Source: Blastocatellia bacterium (GTDB lineage: Bacteria; Acidobacteriota; Blastocatellia; UBA7656). Taken from it: 14,323 nt of DNA. A program made the position numbers and the translations under genes. Below, in pieces: positions 12,567 through 14,323 of the stretch. The notes below the pieces were generated by a model that searched no databases, was not told the DNA's origin, and was given only the letters and a program-made list of their open reading frames with translations. The first letter of the stretch is position 1. The number at the start of each line of letters is the position of its first letter. The stretch covers positions 1 to 14,323 of the forward strand of contig JAKEHD010000251.1 of assembly GCA_022615215.1 (NCBI GenBank). Direction: 5' to 3'.

Positions 12567-13913
12567 ATGTCAGCCATTTTAACCAAGCTTTTGCTGGTCA
12601 CGCCCGATTGGGTGAGATCGCTCACGGGCGAAAGGCAGCCCAATGTGTTCTGGGCCGAATACGTCGTGTGGCCTCTCATTCAGATAGTGATCGTGCTGTT
12701 CGTGATCCTTACGCTGGTCGCGTATCTGGTCTATCTTGAGCGCAAGGTTTCGGCCTTCATGCAGGCGCGGCTCGGTCCCATGCGAGTAGGCCCGTGGGGA
12801 CTACTGCAACCGGCGGCCGACGGGCTGAAGCTGCTCTTGAAAGAAGACATCATCCCGCTGAAGGCCGATAAAACGGTCTTCGTCATCGCCCCTATAATAT
12901 CCGTTGTCGCGGCGCTCGTCGTTCTGTCCGTCATCCCGTGGGGCGCGGCGTGGGCGACCATAGCGAACGTCAACATAGGACTGCTCTTCGTACTGGCGGT
13001 CTCTTCGGTCAGCGTCCTCGGGCTAGTGCTTGCGGGATGGTCTTCGAATTCGAAGTATTCGCTTCTCGGCGCATTGCGTTCGTCGGCCCAGATGGTGAGC
13101 TACGAAATAGCGATGGGACTTTCGATAATCGGCGCGTTGATGTTCGCGCGCACGCTTTCGATGTCAGGCATAGTCGAGGCCCAGCAGTCGGACGGGATAT
13201 GGTATGCGTTTTTCCAGCCCGCAGGCTTTCTGCTCTATATGATCAGCGCGCTGGGGGAGACCAATCGCGCGCCTTTCGATCTGCCCGAAGCCGAATCGGA
13301 ACTCGTCGCGGGCTATCATACGGAGTATTCGGGCTTCCGATGGGCGCTATTTTTTATGGCCGAGTATGCGGCCATGATAGTGACGGCGTCGGTTGCGGTC
13401 ACGCTCTTTTTAGGCGGCTGGTCGTTTCCGGGCCTGAGCCTCATTCAAGACCGCACGATCTTCGTGCTTGTGAGCATAGTGGTCTTTGCCGCAAAGGTCT
13501 TCGCTTTGATCTATGCGTATATGTGGTTCCGCTGGACCTGGCCGCGCTATCGCTACGATCAGTTGATGGAACTCGGCTGGAAGTGGATGATACCGGCCGG
13601 GCTTGCTAATATCGTGCTGACCGGCGTCTGGTATGTGCTGGCGCTACCCGAATCCGCAGGCGGACTCTTCGGGTTTATGCAGGCCGCGCCGGGCCAGATA
13701 GACGGACGGTTGGTGCCGACCACAGCGGGCAAACTCTATTTCGTCGTCACAGGTTTCATAATATCTATTCCGATCATGTGGGTTTTGCTTGCGACGATCA
13801 ACCGCCGGTCGCGCGACTTCAATCTGCAAGAACAGCGCCAACTCCAGATGCAACTCCGCCGCGAACGTCTGGAGAAGAGCGCCTCAGCCCAGGAGGCGGA
13901 CGGGACGCCCTGA
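12567..13913 (+). CDS. nuoH: NADH-quinone oxidoreductase subunit H
   Basis: From the ATG at 12567 it has 448 residues. An in-frame ATG at 12513 would add 18 residues read from the heptamer palindrome, so I reject it. NuoH is a membrane subunit of complex I facing the quinone chamber. Signatures: YLERKVSAFMQARLGPMRVG (57-74), QPAADGLKLLLKED (81-94), and the quinone-site loop ALGETNRAPFDLPEAESELV (228-247) followed by AGYHTEYSG. About eight transmembrane helices fit the family. NuoH is usually 320-350 residues; here about 90 extra follow residue 358, holding one more probable membrane helix (391-411) and a charged Gln/Arg-rich tail. The ribosome site is weak (GAGTTGAAACTT). nuoI starts 37 nt after the stop. 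Confidence 0.96.
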   Translation: MSAILTKLLLVTPDWVRSLTGERQPNVFWAEYVVWPLIQIVIVLFVILTLVAYLVYLERKVSAFMQARLGPMRVGPWGLLQPAADGLKLLLKEDIIPLKADKTVFVIAPIISVVAALVVLSVIPWGAAWATIANVNIGLLFVLAVSSVSVLGLVLAGWSSNSKYSLLGALRSSAQMVSYEIAMGLSIIGALMFARTLSMSGIVEAQQSDGIWYAFFQPAGFLLYMISALGETNRAPFDLPEAESELVAGYHTEYSGFRWALFFMAEYAAMIVTASVAVTLFLGGWSFPGLSLIQDRTIFVLVSIVVFAAKVFALIYAYMWFRWTWPRYRYDQLMELGWKWMIPAGLANIVLTGVWYVLALPESAGGLFGFMQAAPGQIDGRLVPTTAGKLYFVVTGFIISIPIMWVLLATINRRSRDFNLQEQRQLQMQLRRERLEKSASAQEADGTP

Positions 13914-13950
13914 GCGGCGGAGGCTCGGAATCTTTCAAAGTAGGAGAATT

Positions 13951-14323
13951 ATGCCGACAGTTACAGCACCTGAAAAAAACCGGACTCTGGGTATGCTCAT
14001 AAAGCGCCTGCTCTTTTACGATCTCTTCAAGGGCCTCGCGCTCACCTTCAGCTATAACCTCCGCGCTCTCTACGAAGCCCGCGACGGCGGTGACCCGAAT
14101 CAAGCCATCTACACAGAGCAGTACCCACTCGAACCCGCTCGCGTTTCGGAAAGATTTCGCGGAGCGCCACGGCTCAACCTCGACCCCGAAACCGCAGAGA
14201 CTCTATGCATAGCCTGCGACCTCTGCGCGCTGGCCTGTCCGGTAGATTGCATAGAGGTGGGATCGATGCGCCGAGAGGTGAGAGACGGCGAGAAGGTGAA
14301 CAAGAAGAAGGTGCTGACGACAT
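13951..14323 (+). CDS. nuoI: NADH-quinone oxidoreductase subunit I, 3' partial
   Basis: The frame opens at ATG 13951 with AGGAG 5 nt upstream and runs off the right edge after 124 residues. NuoI carries the two [4Fe-4S] clusters N6a and N6b that pass electrons toward NuoB. The start matches the family: an amphipathic anchor (LFYDLFKGLALTFSYNLRAL, residues 21-40), then YPLEPARVSERFRGAPRL, then the first ferredoxin motif CIACDLCALACPV with Cys86, 89, 92 and 96. The second cluster motif would lie beyond the window. Only 37 nt separate it from nuoH, without a repeat element, so it is clearly in the same transcript. Confidence 0.95.
   Translation, partial: MPTVTAPEKNRTLGMLIKRLLFYDLFKGLALTFSYNLRALYEARDGGDPNQAIYTEQYPLEPARVSERFRGAPRLNLDPETAETLCIACDLCALACPVDCIEVGSMRREVRDGEKVNKKKVLTT

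Overview
The window looks like part of a bacterial chromosome of moderate to high GC, most likely an acidobacterium of the Blastocatellia type. That placement rests on three things: complex I genes in the order C-D-H-I, a subtilisin-like protease with a run of GIILSD hexapeptides, and short heptamer repeats between genes. It comes from memory of such genomes, not from a search. ATA is by far the main isoleucine codon (23 of 28 in nuoD), which is unusual for DNA with GC-rich third positions.

Layout. 1-563 (+) is the 3' part of an unrecognised protein with a bacterial Ig-like (Big_2-type) segment; its end is uncertain. 706-2414 (-) is a translationally coupled nucleotide-sugar pair: a Gfo/Idh/MocA dehydrogenase and a left-handed beta-helix acetyltransferase of the WlbA/WlbB (WbpB/WbpD) type. 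These would oxidise and later acetylate C3 of a UDP-sugar for surface polysaccharide or lipid A; the aminotransferase expected between the two steps is not in the window. 2659-3633 (+) is a second, divergent Gfo/Idh/MocA oxidoreductase. 3634-4212 is a long leader or intergenic stretch with a possible small ORF, a sigma54-like site and a terminator-like hairpin just before the next gene. 4213-6105 (+) is a secreted S8 protease. 6203-8173 (+) is a membrane-bound hybrid histidine kinase. 8252-9220 (-) is an exported M15/VanY-type D,D-carboxypeptidase. 9469-9903 (+) is a PEGA-domain lipoprotein. 9904-10255 is non-coding with a good promoter candidate. 10256 to the right edge (+) is nuoC-nuoD-nuoH-nuoI, with nuoI cut by the window end.

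How the parts fit. The nuo genes are read in one direction from a promoter near 10120-10149 and encode the connecting and membrane-interface part of complex I. nuoA and nuoB are not directly upstream, and nuoE/F/G are not between D and H. The left half concerns cell-surface sugars; the middle holds exported or envelope proteins and a sensor kinase.

The most striking feature outside the genes is a set of five short tandem-repeat elements (2466-2520, 8172-8288, 10321-10389, 11210-11341, 12489-12551). Four are heptamers of unrelated sequence, arranged as inverted arms, and each carries a stop codon repeated every 7 nt, so stops fall in all three frames. The fifth is an octamer without stops, and it is the only one lying inside a reading frame (nuoC).
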